A stretch of DNA of 64,000 nucleotides from Pirellula staleyi DSM 6068. GTDB lineage: Bacteria > Planctomycetota > Planctomycetia > Pirellulales > Pirellulaceae. Below are positions 54,774-63,998 of the stretch, piece by piece (position 1 is the first letter of the stretch; each line of letters starts with the position of its first letter). Made by a program: the position numbers and the translations under genes. The stretch lies in the NCBI GenBank assembly GCA_945875845.1, contig CAMCMB010000004.1, positions 62,001 to 126,000 on the forward strand, written 5' to 3'. The notes under the pieces are model-generated. The model worked only from the letters and a program-made list of their open reading frames with translations. It had not been told where the DNA came from and made no database searches.

Positions 54774-54915
54774 GTGGGATAGGCTTCTAGCCTGTCGTTT
54801 TCAGATTGACAGTTCAAATTGACAGGCTGAAAGCCTATCCCACGACATGGCAAAATCAAATTGACAGTTCAGATTGACAGGCTGGAAGCCTATCCCACTC
54901 AAAGGCAAAATCAAA
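54774..54915. repeat. Repeat family D: inverted arms and a duplicated 55-bp unit
   Basis: Arms GTGGGATAGGCTT...CCTGTC (54774-54796) and GACAGGCTGAAAGCC...CCCAC (54821-54843) pair. The second arm belongs to a 55-bp unit (54806-54860) that is repeated directly at 54861-54915. The element fills the gap between aroB and the kinase gene, both on the minus strand, and could act as a terminator for the kinase transcript. Confidence 0.85.
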
Positions 54916-54917
54916 TC

Positions 54918-56513
54918 CTACGTGGATTCGCTTCCTCGATCAACCGCTAGCACCACTCGGGAGCGGCAAAGGTAATCATGCAATGACTTTTTCCCCTTGA
55001 GTAGAAACATTGTCGCCCAATCTACCGCAAGGAACAGAACGAGGGTGGTCTGGAGAACTGCACCGAAAATGTGACCTTCCCTACGATCTGGGTCGACGTA
55101 ATACAAAAGCGGAATAAACCAAGCAAAAGCGTTTCGCAATACTTCTCGCGAGACCAACTGCTCACTTCTCGGCGGCAATCCGTTTTCTTCGACGATGCGA
55201 AGTTGAAATAAATAACGGCCAACGGTCCGCCAACCCCGATAGATCATCAACAAATACAGTCCCGGCACGATCAAAGAGAGAAATGCGATAATCGGAGTCG
55301 ACCATTGATAGCTGCGAAGCGAGGGTGTTTGACTGAGAATGGCGATCGCAATGGCAAACGGGGAAAAGCATAACAAGAGTATTACCTGATCGATAGCATA
55401 CGCCATGGCTCGCAAGGCAAAGCCGGCCGTGGTCGTGCTCACCGGTTCGATCAATTTCAGGTCGGCGGTTAACTCATCGTAATTTTCGTAGCGATCACCG
55501 GGTTGCTTGGCCAGCAATCGATTGATCAACAATGCGAACTCCCGAGGAATGGAATTGGGCCATATTTGAGGGTAGATAATCGCTGCGGACAGGTGCGTTT
55601 CGAGTCGTTCGCGAACCGACTCACCCACCAATGGAAATGGCAGTCGTCCAAAAACCAACTCAAACAACGTCACTCCAAGCGCATACATGTCCGTTTGGAT
55701 ACTGTTGGGATTTCCTTGAATCATTTCCGGAGCAAGATACGCGGGCGTTCCCGAAAACGTCATGTTGGGATCGGGAGCACTTTGGATACGTGACAGTCCA
55801 AAATCCGATAACTTGATACGCCCCTCGCCAGCCAAGATCAAGTTGGCTGGCTTGATGTCCGCGTGAACGATTCCAAACTGCGAGGCATGCCGCAAGGCGG
55901 AGGCAACCTGAATCGCATACCGAATTGCATCCCCATAGGGAACGGTTCCATCCGATTTTAATTGCTCCGCCAACGTTGGGCCCGGCAACAACTCCATCGC
56001 GAGAAAGGGTTCTTCGTCCTGTCGTCCAACGTAGTAGATCGTCACCACGTTAGGATGATTGAGGCGAGCTTGTGCCACCGCCTCCCGCAGCATCATTGCG
56101 ATACGCGAGTCGACACAATGATTTGGGTTCCGCATCACCTTGACCGCAACGTAGCGTTGTAGCGACGTGTCGAGCGCACGAAACACTGCCCCCATTCCAC
56201 CCGATCCAAGTTTTCGTTCGATTCGAAAGTGGCCATACACGCGATTCGACAAGGTCTCCGCCTCGTCGAGCTCGAAGTGGTGGACGTTTTCTTCCGTAAA
56301 GAGATCTGAAATGGAAATGGTCGCACCCATCGCATTTCTGAGCGCCTCTGCCTTGACAATGCGCTTGCACTGGGCGCATTCCCCACCCACATCGGGATCG
56401 ACGCGAAACTCAAACGCACAGACGCACCGATACATCACGCCGGTCAGGAGTGGCTTGCTCGGTGTTTTGGGCTGTAAATTAGAAGCCGATAGCGTCATCC
56501 CCGAATTGTACAT
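54918..56513 (-). CDS. Serine/threonine protein kinase fused to an RDD membrane domain
   Basis: A 531-residue protein. An N-terminal zinc-ribbon-like segment (YRCVC...ECAQCKR, residues 29-51) is followed by a Hanks-type kinase domain: glycine loop GSGGMG (103-108), K125, E144, catalytic HADIKPAN (217-224, where the usual HRD arginine is Ala), DFG (237-239) and APE (261-263). The C-terminal part (about 365-525) is an RDD domain with membrane helices, usually a transporter or accessory fold. The kinase looks active but is a non-RD type, so it may not need activation-loop phosphorylation. Targets unknown. Confidence 0.9.
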   Translation of the reverse strand: MYNSGMTLSASNLQPKTPSKPLLTGVMYRCVCAFEFRVDPDVGGECAQCKRIVKAEALRNAMGATISISDLFTEENVHHFELDEAETLSNRVYGHFRIERKLGSGGMGAVFRALDTSLQRYVAVKVMRNPNHCVDSRIAMMLREAVAQARLNHPNVVTIYYVGRQDEEPFLAMELLPGPTLAEQLKSDGTVPYGDAIRYAIQVASALRHASQFGIVHADIKPANLILAGEGRIKLSDFGLSRIQSAPDPNMTFSGTPAYLAPEMIQGNPNSIQTDMYALGVTLFELVFGRLPFPLVGESVRERLETHLSAAIIYPQIWPNSIPREFALLINRLLAKQPGDRYENYDELTADLKLIEPVSTTTAGFALRAMAYAIDQVILLLCFSPFAIAIAILSQTPSLRSYQWSTPIIAFLSLIVPGLYLLMIYRGWRTVGRYLFQLRIVEENGLPPRSEQLVSREVLRNAFAWFIPLLYYVDPDRREGHIFGAVLQTTLVLFLAVDWATMFLLKGKKSLHDYLCRSRVVLAVDRGSEST

Positions 56514-56708
56514 GAGTTGCAGTTAGCGAGAATGGAGCATGTTCAAACAACGATCCGCTTCTAAACAAAAACTTAACGCATTCTTAATGGTGTAGGCGGT
56601 GCCATGGGACAGGAAGTGGATAGATTGACTGCACGTTAGTGAAATTCAAGGTGAGAAGCAATCGTTTGCCTTCATCCTTACTCTCAATCCAATGGAAAGG
56701 TTGTTTCC

Positions 56709-57722
56709 GTGCAAGAAAAATCCGAGCCGCGTTTTCGTGGTTTTACGTTGGTCGAACTATTGGTTGTCATCGCCATCATCGGCATCCTCGTTGGCCTGCT
56801 TTTGCCGGCCGTTCAAGCAGCGCGCGAAGCGGCTCGCCGTATGCAATGCAGCAACAACAGCAAGCAACTCGGCTTGGCTCTAACCAACTATGAAAGCACC
56901 TTTCGCGTCCTACCACCCAGCCGAATTAACTTGACCTCCCCCAGGATTTTTCAGCAATCTTGGACAGCCATGATCTTGCCCTACATTGAGCAAGGAAATG
57001 TCTATAGCTCGTACAATATGGGAACTCCTTGGTTTGCAATTGTGAATGATCCACTGACAAAAGTAACACTGCCGACCATGCTTTGCCCATCGGCACCGAC
57101 CAGTCGTGACTTGCCGCCTGCAAACCTCTATACAGCCATTACCGGTGGCACACGAAGCGATCAACCCATTTGGGGGTTTGCAGACTACGGCTCGATCAAC
57201 GCTGTACGAAACGCTGCGTTTATTGCAGCAGGCCTACCCTCGTTAGGCACGAGGGAAGTGCTTGGCGCAATGGCACGAGGACCAAAGGGTGTCAAGGTCG
57301 CGGAGGTCACCGACGGTCTTTCTAACACAGCCTTACTTGCGGAAGGTGCTGGTCGCCCTTCGATGTATGTCAGCGGAAAGAAGGTAGTCAATCCTCGAAC
57401 CGACAACATTGCGGCTGGTACCAACGTCACCGCTGACGGTTGGGGTTGGGCGGACATCAATGGAGGCTTCAGCATCGATTTGTCCAATACGAGTGGTCTG
57501 CAAAACGGCACCTCCGGCTCTGGAAATGTGACAATGGTTCCAAACGGGACGTGTTTCCTAAGTTGCACCAACGATAGCGAACTCTACGCCTTCCACACTG
57601 GAGGCGGCAATTTTACTTTTGGCGATGGGTCCGTACACTTCCTAAGCTCGTCGACCGACCTCAAGACCGTCATCGCACTTTTTACGCGATCATTCGGGGA
57701 CATTCCAGGTTCGATTGATTAG
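56709..57722 (+). CDS. DUF1559 pseudopilin-like protein with H-X9-DG end
   Basis: A 337-residue protein. The N-terminal [20 protein letters not shown] is a prepilin cleavage and methylation site, so it is processed and exported like type IV pilins or type II secretion pseudopilins. The body is the planctomycete-expanded DUF1559 domain, and the end has [14 protein letters not shown], the H-x9-DG signature. Starts at a GTG. Function beyond a surface role is unknown. The 195 bp upstream hold nothing I recognise. Confidence 0.93.
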   Translation: MQEKSEPRFRGFTLVELLVVIAIIGILVGLLLPAVQAAREAARRMQCSNNSKQLGLALTNYESTFRVLPPSRINLTSPRIFQQSWTAMILPYIEQGNVYSSYNMGTPWFAIVNDPLTKVTLPTMLCPSAPTSRDLPPANLYTAITGGTRSDQPIWGFADYGSINAVRNAAFIAAGLPSLGTREVLGAMARGPKGVKVAEVTDGLSNTALLAEGAGRPSMYVSGKKVVNPRTDNIAAGTNVTADGWGWADINGGFSIDLSNTSGLQNGTSGSGNVTMVPNGTCFLSCTNDSELYAFHTGGGNFTFGDGSVHFLSSSTDLKTVIALFTRSFGDIPGSID

Positions 57723-57757
57723 TAACGCGGCACAGCACTAGCGTCCCTTTTGCCCCC

Positions 57758-57786
57758 GTGGCGTAAGCTTCCAGCTTGCGATGAAT
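57758..57786. repeat. Dispersed repeat family G copy
   Basis: Second copy of the GGCGTAAGCTTCCAGCTTGC element (first at 15207), placed just after the DUF1559 gene. It is followed by a CAGGATAAACAGGAT and ATCCTGTGTATCCTG inverted pair. Confidence 0.65.
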
Positions 57787-57927
57787 TGAACATCGATTCA
57801 CAGGATAAACAGGATTTGCAATTCTTATCCTGTGTATCCTGATAATCTATGTTTTTTGTTCCGTAATTCGTCAATGCGTTTTGGCTCCTGCCGAGCGCGT
57901 TGCCGCTGATCTGTAAACAAACGGGAA

Positions 57928-58470
57928 TCATGGTGCGCGATACTCCTCAATCTCCCGCCAACTCTTCCCTTCCGCGCCCAACGCAAAGACCTGCTTGGTT
58001 GTCTCGTTCAAGTAGATGATCAATCCGTAAACGAGCAGTGCCACTGCCGTCGGTGTACAGTAACACGTTCCCATCGAAAACAATCCCGAGATAAGGGCTA
58101 CGATTCCAAGGATCCGTCCCTTCAGCCTTAAGTTGGCAATTCCGGCGATAATCTGCAACAAGCCAGGAATGATCCCTGCCGCCGCCATGCCGCTGTAAAC
58201 AGCAACAAACATGGTTTGCATTTGCTGTGGGTTAGCTCCCTCAAGCTGTGGCTGCATTTTTTGTTGTTGGGCGACTATTAGGTTGGGTAGAAAAACGGAC
58301 ATGGCGGCAAGTCCGATCCCCAGGAACACACACAGAAAACCATGTACTATCATGAGAATGGCAACGACCCGGATTTGGGAGACGATGCTACGGCTTAGAA
58401 CAGGTTGCCCCGCAGAGGACTGAACTGCAGTCCCTTGTTCTTGGACTGAATAGGGATTGGTCGGTTCCAC
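57928..58470 (-). CDS. Four-helix membrane protein, unknown function
   Basis: A 180-residue protein. The N-terminal NPYSVQEQ lead is common in short planctomycete membrane proteins. Four hydrophobic segments follow (VVAILMIVHGFLCVFLGIGL, MFVAVYSGMAAAGIIPGLLQ, ILGIVALISGLFSMGTC, TAVALLVYGLIIYL), with a Q/M-rich loop QQQKMQPQLEGANPQQMQ between the first two. No catalytic motif. It is alone between the DUF1559 gene and the repeat-filled gap. Confidence 0.7.
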   Translation of the reverse strand: MEPTNPYSVQEQGTAVQSSAGQPVLSRSIVSQIRVVAILMIVHGFLCVFLGIGLAAMSVFLPNLIVAQQQKMQPQLEGANPQQMQTMFVAVYSGMAAAGIIPGLLQIIAGIANLRLKGRILGIVALISGLFSMGTCYCTPTAVALLVYGLIIYLNETTKQVFALGAEGKSWREIEEYRAP

Positions 58471-58604
58471 AGAAAAGTTCCCTTCCGTTAAGACTATAGA
58501 CGATCAATTACTTCGTCTCGAATTATGGGTTGGTTTGAGTTTGGACTCAAGCACCTGTCGACACGAGCCCATAAGAAAAGGGGAGATAATCACGCGTCTA
58601 GGCT

Positions 58605-58996
58605 GTGAAAAAATGCTTGGGTCATCACCGGAGGGCTCGCGCCTTGCCGCTAACATTTGCTAGCGGAACGGCGTGGGCCGTCCGGTGAGTCGATCAGAAT
58701 AAATTCACAGTCTAGTCATAAGGAAATTCGATTTTTATTGGCCTGCCAACTGCGAAATCGATTCCATGGCGGCTACACTAGGCCTCGCAGGGGCAAGAGT
58801 CAGACGGAATCGTACCTGTCCAGTGGTTGGCACGTTCCAAGGCTGTGATTAACATCGTCATCCTTGGTTCTTAGGCTTTTGAAAAATGCTTGGGTCATCA
58901 CCGGAGGGCTCGCGCCCTGCCGCTAACATTTGGTAGCGGAACGGCGCGAGCCATCCGGTGAGTCAAGCGGAACGGCGCGAGCCGTCCGGTGAGTCA
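58605..58996. repeat. Repeat family A cluster with a duplicated 90-bp block
   Basis: A block running from GAAAAATGCTTGGGTCATCA through GCCGCTAACATTTG to the TAGCGGAACGG arm occurs at 58609-58690 and again at 58880-58965, followed by a third arm (58966-58996). Each block is an inverted pair of family A arms with a short loop. The whole gap 58471-59253 holds only this and the family B copy next; no gene is supported. Confidence 0.85.
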
Positions 58997-59018
58997 ATCA
59001 GAACCCGACGCGTGACCG

Positions 59019-59136
59019 CTTGTTGCTTTAGTGAAGTCGTTATTGGGTAAGGGCGGTAAGACGGACTTCCAAGTCCGTCAATGGGGAATTCGACGGACTT
59101 GGAAGTCCGTCGTACCATTAAATCCACAAGCCGGTT
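59019..59136. repeat. Dispersed repeat family B, right part
   Basis: Nearly identical to 17565-17680, including both self-complementary ACGGACTT...AAGTCCGT palindromes. It ends about 115 bp before the RND adaptor gene. Confidence 0.88.
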
Positions 59137-59253
59137 AGCGAGGAGCCGACCTCAATCCCTCGCTCTCGGGCACGGGTTACCCATTCACAACCGATCCGAA
59201 AATGTACGCGTCATTCTTGAGAGCCTGCAACCCAATTTCCATTTAGTTTTCCT

Positions 59254-60609
59254 ATGACGAGCACGATTATGTTGCCTTCGACCGACTCCGGCTTAGCACC
59301 AATAACTTGCGATACGGGAGTTCGTTTCTCCATTGCAAGTTTGCTCTTGATAGCGTTGCTCATTTTTGTCATCGGTTGTTCTACTGCCAAACCGAAATCC
59401 GCATCGGCGCCTCCAGCCAAAGTGACCGTCACAACAGTGTTGGAGCAAGACATTACCGACTTCGACGACTTCGTGGGTAGAACCGAAGCATCGGAAACAG
59501 TGGAGGTACGCTCGCGTGTCTCAGGCTACATTGATTCCATTCAATTTCAAGATGGTAGTCAAGTTGAAGAGGGGCAATTGCTCTTTGAGATCGAGCCGGA
59601 TTTGTACCAAGCGATTCACGATCAGTCCTTGGCTCGGATTGAACTGTGGGAAGCAAAGAAAGATCTGGCCGAGAAAAAGCTTGCGCGATCCAAACTTCTG
59701 ATTCCAAATGGTGCTATTTCGAAAGAAGAGTACGATGAATCCGTTTCCGCAGTCAAAGAAGCGGACGCGGCGAAAGACACGGCGATCGCAGACGCAAAAA
59801 AAACAGCTCTCGACTTGAAGTATACCAAGATTCGAGCCGAAATCGCAGGCCGAATTGACCGAGCTTTTGTTACGCCAGGGAACATGGTAACCGGAGGAAT
59901 CGGCAGTGGAACCCTATTGACTCGCATAGTGACCACCGATCCAATTTTTGCGTACATCGATGTCGATGAGCGAACGGTCCTGCGATATCTCAGGCGCTTA
60001 AATCAATCGACTCCGGACACCACTAGTGTGGAAACGGTGGCAACGACGGTTCCAGAAACTGCTGCAAACGTCACTGGAGTCAAAAACACGATTCCATGTT
60101 ACATGCAATTGGCTGACGAAAAGGACTTTCCACATGCTGGCACGCTCGACTTCGTCGAGAATCGGGTCGATTCCGCGACGGGCAGCATCAAGGTGCGGGG
60201 TGTCTTTCCAAACACCAATGCGATGCTTACCGGTGGACTCTTCGTTCGAATTCGGATTCCAGTATCGCGAGAGTATCGCGGACTGTTAATTCCGGAACAA
60301 GCGATCTGCACCGACCAAAATATCAAGTTCGCCTACGTCGTCGGGTCGGACAACATTCCAAAACGAACGAACTTGGTCTTGGGTGCTCAACGAGGTGCCA
60401 TGCGTGTCGTTAAATCGGGTATCGAAGCCAACCAGAAGGTGATCTATCGCGGATTGCAACGTGTGCGACCAAGCAAGGCTGTCGAACCGGAGTTGGTGGA
60501 TTTTATAGACCAGTCGTCCGATACGGGAATGTCCTCCACCAACGTCGTTCCCAAGCAAGCGACCGACGGCGGCAGTAAAACACCTGCTGCAAATTCGAAT
60601 CCTCAGTAG
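59254..60609 (+). CDS. RND efflux periplasmic adaptor (membrane fusion) lipoprotein
   Basis: A 451-residue AcrA/MexE-type subunit that links the inner-membrane pump to an outer-membrane channel. The lead SLLLIALLIFVIGCSTAK has a lipobox cysteine, so it is a lipoprotein. Then come a barrel-sandwich lipoyl part (EVRSRVSGYIDSIQFQDGSQVEEGQLLFEIE), a coiled-coil hairpin (about residues 125-185), and the second lipoyl and beta-barrel regions. It precedes the pump gene by 19 bp. No outer-membrane channel gene is in the window. Confidence 0.93.
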   Translation: MTSTIMLPSTDSGLAPITCDTGVRFSIASLLLIALLIFVIGCSTAKPKSASAPPAKVTVTTVLEQDITDFDDFVGRTEASETVEVRSRVSGYIDSIQFQDGSQVEEGQLLFEIEPDLYQAIHDQSLARIELWEAKKDLAEKKLARSKLLIPNGAISKEEYDESVSAVKEADAAKDTAIADAKKTALDLKYTKIRAEIAGRIDRAFVTPGNMVTGGIGSGTLLTRIVTTDPIFAYIDVDERTVLRYLRRLNQSTPDTTSVETVATTVPETAANVTGVKNTIPCYMQLADEKDFPHAGTLDFVENRVDSATGSIKVRGVFPNTNAMLTGGLFVRIRIPVSREYRGLLIPEQAICTDQNIKFAYVVGSDNIPKRTNLVLGAQRGAMRVVKSGIEANQKVIYRGLQRVRPSKAVEPELVDFIDQSSDTGMSSTNVVPKQATDGGSKTPAANSNPQ

Positions 60610-60628
60610 GCCATCCAAAGGTAACAGC

Positions 60629-63600
60629 GTGCTTTCACATTTCTTTATTGATCGGCCTATTTTCGCGGGTGTCATTTCGTTCGTTATTACGATGATCGGC
60701 GCCATCTTTGTCTGGACGTTACCGATCGCTCAATATCCTGAGATCGCTCCTCCGACAATTCAGGTCTCTTGCTTGTACCCAGGTGCGAATGCCAACGTTG
60801 TGTCCGACACGGTCGCTGCTCCAATCGAACAACAAGTGACCGGCGCGGAAAACATGCTGTACATGTCTTCGCAGTCCACCAACGACGGCGCGTACAATTT
60901 GACCGTGACATTCGACATTGGAACCAACCTGGACATGGCGCAGGTCTTGGTGCAAAACCGAGTCAACCTGGCACTGCCAAGCTTGCCCAGCGAAGTCAAG
61001 CAAACGGGGGTGAGCGTTAAAAAGAAATCCGCCAGTGTTTTGCTGGTCGTAAACGTGGTCTCGCCCAAGGGCTCACGCGATCAACTCTATTTGAGCAACT
61101 ATGCCACGATCCGCCTTCGAGATGAACTTGCTGGCATCAAGGGGGTCGGGGACGTTTCGTTCCTTGGACAGCTTGACTATAGCATGCGAGTATGGCTAGA
61201 TCCCGAACGCCTGGCCGTACTAGGGATGACCGCACCGGATGTACTGCAAGCCTTGCGCGAGCAAAATGTGCAAGTTGCGGCGGGAGCCCTCGGTCGCCCG
61301 CCTGTGCCCGCTGGTCAAGTTTTTCAGCATACGCTAACCACTCTCGGACGATTGACCGATGCCGAAGAGTTCGGTGAAATCATTGTCAAATCCGGACAGG
61401 CAGGCCAAGTCGTGCGTCTCAAGGATGTCGTTACCCCCAATCGAACAACTCCCGATGGGCAAAGGCTAGGTGGGATTGAACTAGGTGCAAAGAGCCAAGA
61501 CACGTCTTGTGCACTCGACGGAAACCCTTCGGTGGGTTTGGCTATCTATCAACTGCCTGGTTCGAATGCACTCGATACGGCGAAACGCATTCGCAAACGG
61601 ATGGCGGAACTCGTGGAGTTGTTTCCGGAAGACGTCGACTACAAAATTGTGTATGACACGACTCCCTTTATCTCGGAGTCGATCTCCGAAGTCTTCAAGG
61701 CGTTGCGAGATGCAATTATACTCGTTGCCATCGTGGTACTGGCGTTCCTGCAGTCATGGCGAGCAACGTTGATTCCCTTGATTGCTGTCCCGGTGGCGAT
61801 TGTGGGTACCTTTGCTGTCATGGCCGGACTCGGTTTTAGCTTAAACAATCTCTCTCTGTTCGGCTTGGTATTGGCCATCGGTATCGTTGTCGACGATGCC
61901 ATTGTGGTGGTGGAAGCGGTTGAGCACGCGATCGACCACGGGTTAGCTCCACGCGACGCGGCTCGCAAGGCCATGGACGAAGTTTCTGGACCGATCATTG
62001 CCATTTCACTTGTGCTGATGTGCGTCTTTATTCCATGTATTTTCATCACCGGAATCACTGGCCAGTTCTTCAAGCAGTTTGCTGTCACCATTGCGGTCTC
62101 CACATTCTTTTCCGCGTTGAATTCATTGACGCTCAGTCCTGCTTTGGCTGCGTTGCTGTTGCGGCCCAAAGCAGAGCAACGCGACCCGCTCACCAAACTT
62201 ATCAACGTTACATTTGGCTGGTTCTTTAAGCTCTTTAATTTTGGGTTCAATGCGGCTTCGAGCTTTTACGCCCGGATCGTTGGAGGTCTGTTGCGTCTAA
62301 GCTTTGTCGTAATGCTCGTCTACGTTGGATTGCTCGGTCTAACATACTACGGTATGACACATGTTCCGTCTGGCTTTATTCCAGCCCAAGACAAAGGGTA
62401 CGTACTCGTTGACGTTCAGTTGCCCGACTCCGCATCGCTGGATCGCACTCGTCAGGTCATGAAGCAAATCGACGGCCTGATTCTCAATGCACAAAGTGGT
62501 TCTAGCGAAGGTCATTCGGCGGAAGATCACTCGCATGGCAACGCCGGTATTCCTGGAGTCGGCCACACGATAGCCGTTACGGGTCAGTCTTTTATTCAAA
62601 ACGCGGTTGGATCCAACTACGGATCGTTCTTTGTGATTCTGGATGAGTTCCATCATCGCCACGGAGCCGATCTCAGTGCGAACGCGATCGCCTCCAAGAT
62701 TCGAGCCTTGGTCGCTGAGAATGTGCAAGACGCGCGAGTCGCCGTGTTTGGACCGCCTCCGGTGGATGGACTGGGAAGTGGTGGTGGATTCAAGGTGATG
62801 GTTCGGGATGTTGGCTCGTTAGGACTTGTTAGCCTACAGCAATCGGCGGACGAACTTGCGAGCACCGGCAACAGCACACCTGGTTTTGTCGGTCTATTCA
62901 ATGGCTTTCGAGCCTCCACGCCACAGATGTTTGTGGATGTCGACCGAACAAAATGCAAGTCGCTCGGTGTCTCGTTGCAAGAAGTCTTCGCTACGCTGCA
63001 GTTGTTCTTAGGTGGATCATATGCAAACGATTTCAATCAATTCGGTCGAACGTGGCAAGTCAACGTGCAGGCCGACTCAAGCTTTCGTTTGCGCCCCGAA
63101 CAAATCTCTCAGTTCCGAGTTCGCAACGCGGCCGGTGGGATGGTTCCACTGGGGGCTGTTTGCAGCGTCTATGAGAGTAGCGGACCATCGATGGTATTGC
63201 GATACAATGGAGTTAGCGCGGCTGCCGTCAACGGATCAACCGCTCCCGGGGTCAGTTCTGGGGCCGTCGTGACGGTCGTCGATGAGATTGCAAAAACGCA
63301 ACTCCCGTCTGGGATGGACGCTCAATGGACCGAGCTAACATTCTTGCAAATTCGAGCTGGGAATACGGCCATCTATGTGTTTGCGATCGCCGTCGTGTTG
63401 GTATTTCTCGTCCTCGCTGCTCAATACGAGAGTTTATCCATGCCGTTGGCAGTTATTCTGGTCGTGCCCATGTGTTTGCTTTGTTCCGTCGCTGGAATCG
63501 CCATGGCCGCGATGGATATCAATATCTTCGTCCAGATCGGCTTTATCGTTTTGGTGGGGTTGGCAAGTAAGAATGCGATCCTGATTGTGGAATTCGCGAA

Positions 63601-63895
63601 AGAGAAGCAAGCATCCGGAACTCCTTGTTTTGAGGCAACGGTGGAAGCGTGTCGGCTGAGACTGCGTCCGATCATGATGACCTCCTTCGCGTTCATCTTG
63701 GGCGTGGTTCCATTGGCCCTGGCGGTCGGGGCGGGTGCTGAGATGCGACGTACACTGGGCATTGCCGTGTTCGCAGGCATGCTCGGCGTTACTTTCTTTG
63801 GAATTCTATTCACGCCTGTCTTCTATTATCTATTGGCTCGTTCGAAGCCTTCGTCCCAGCCTGGCGCTGCCCTGGAGTCACCCCCTCCCCAGTAA
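60629..63895 (+). CDS. RND-family multidrug efflux pump (AcrB/HAE1 type)
   Basis: A 1088-residue inner-membrane proton-driven pump. The start is the usual MLSHFFIDRPIFAGVISFVI. Twelve membrane helices are expected; the helix-4 motif LVLAIGIVVDDAIVVVE holds the paired aspartates for proton transfer. Porter loops and the C-terminal SKNAILIVEFAKE and RLRPIMMTSFAFILGV repeats are intact. Length is slightly above the usual 1030-1050, mostly from a His-rich periplasmic insert GHSAEDHSHGNAGIPGVGH. Substrates unknown. Starts at a GTG. Confidence 0.95.
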   Translation: MLSHFFIDRPIFAGVISFVITMIGAIFVWTLPIAQYPEIAPPTIQVSCLYPGANANVVSDTVAAPIEQQVTGAENMLYMSSQSTNDGAYNLTVTFDIGTNLDMAQVLVQNRVNLALPSLPSEVKQTGVSVKKKSASVLLVVNVVSPKGSRDQLYLSNYATIRLRDELAGIKGVGDVSFLGQLDYSMRVWLDPERLAVLGMTAPDVLQALREQNVQVAAGALGRPPVPAGQVFQHTLTTLGRLTDAEEFGEIIVKSGQAGQVVRLKDVVTPNRTTPDGQRLGGIELGAKSQDTSCALDGNPSVGLAIYQLPGSNALDTAKRIRKRMAELVELFPEDVDYKIVYDTTPFISESISEVFKALRDAIILVAIVVLAFLQSWRATLIPLIAVPVAIVGTFAVMAGLGFSLNNLSLFGLVLAIGIVVDDAIVVVEAVEHAIDHGLAPRDAARKAMDEVSGPIIAISLVLMCVFIPCIFITGITGQFFKQFAVTIAVSTFFSALNSLTLSPALAALLLRPKAEQRDPLTKLINVTFGWFFKLFNFGFNAASSFYARIVGGLLRLSFVVMLVYVGLLGLTYYGMTHVPSGFIPAQDKGYVLVDVQLPDSASLDRTRQVMKQIDGLILNAQSGSSEGHSAEDHSHGNAGIPGVGHTIAVTGQSFIQNAVGSNYGSFFVILDEFHHRHGADLSANAIASKIRALVAENVQDARVAVFGPPPVDGLGSGGGFKVMVRDVGSLGLVSLQQSADELASTGNSTPGFVGLFNGFRASTPQMFVDVDRTKCKSLGVSLQEVFATLQLFLGGSYANDFNQFGRTWQVNVQADSSFRLRPEQISQFRVRNAAGGMVPLGAVCSVYESSGPSMVLRYNGVSAAAVNGSTAPGVSSGAVVTVVDEIAKTQLPSGMDAQWTELTFLQIRAGNTAIYVFAIAVVLVFLVLAAQYESLSMPLAVILVVPMCLLCSVAGIAMAAMDINIFVQIGFIVLVGLASKNAILIVEFAKEKQASGTPCFEATVEACRLRLRPIMMTSFAFILGVVPLALAVGAGAEMRRTLGIAVFAGMLGVTFFGILFTPVFYYLLARSKPSSQPGAALESPPPQ

Positions 63896-63918
63896 ACATG
63901 TTTTGATAGGCTTTGCCC

Positions 63919-63998
63919 GATCCATTCCTTGCTTGGGAGGGTGAGGCTCCTGCCGAACCATTGCGTCGTAAGCTCGGCAGGAGCCTCGCCCTCCCATA
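63919..63998. repeat. Repeat family C inverted copy, possible terminator of the RND operon
   Basis: Arms 63934-63956 and 63974-63996 (GGGAGGGTGAGGCTCCTGCC against GGCAGGAGCCTCGCCCTCCC) pair with one mismatch around a 17-bp loop, just after the pump stop. Repeat identity is clear; terminator action is a guess from position. Confidence 0.8.

Noticed and set aside
58471-59253. Degenerate gene in the repeat gap
   Set aside because: Only short frames within repeats; no conserved motif or ribosome site found.
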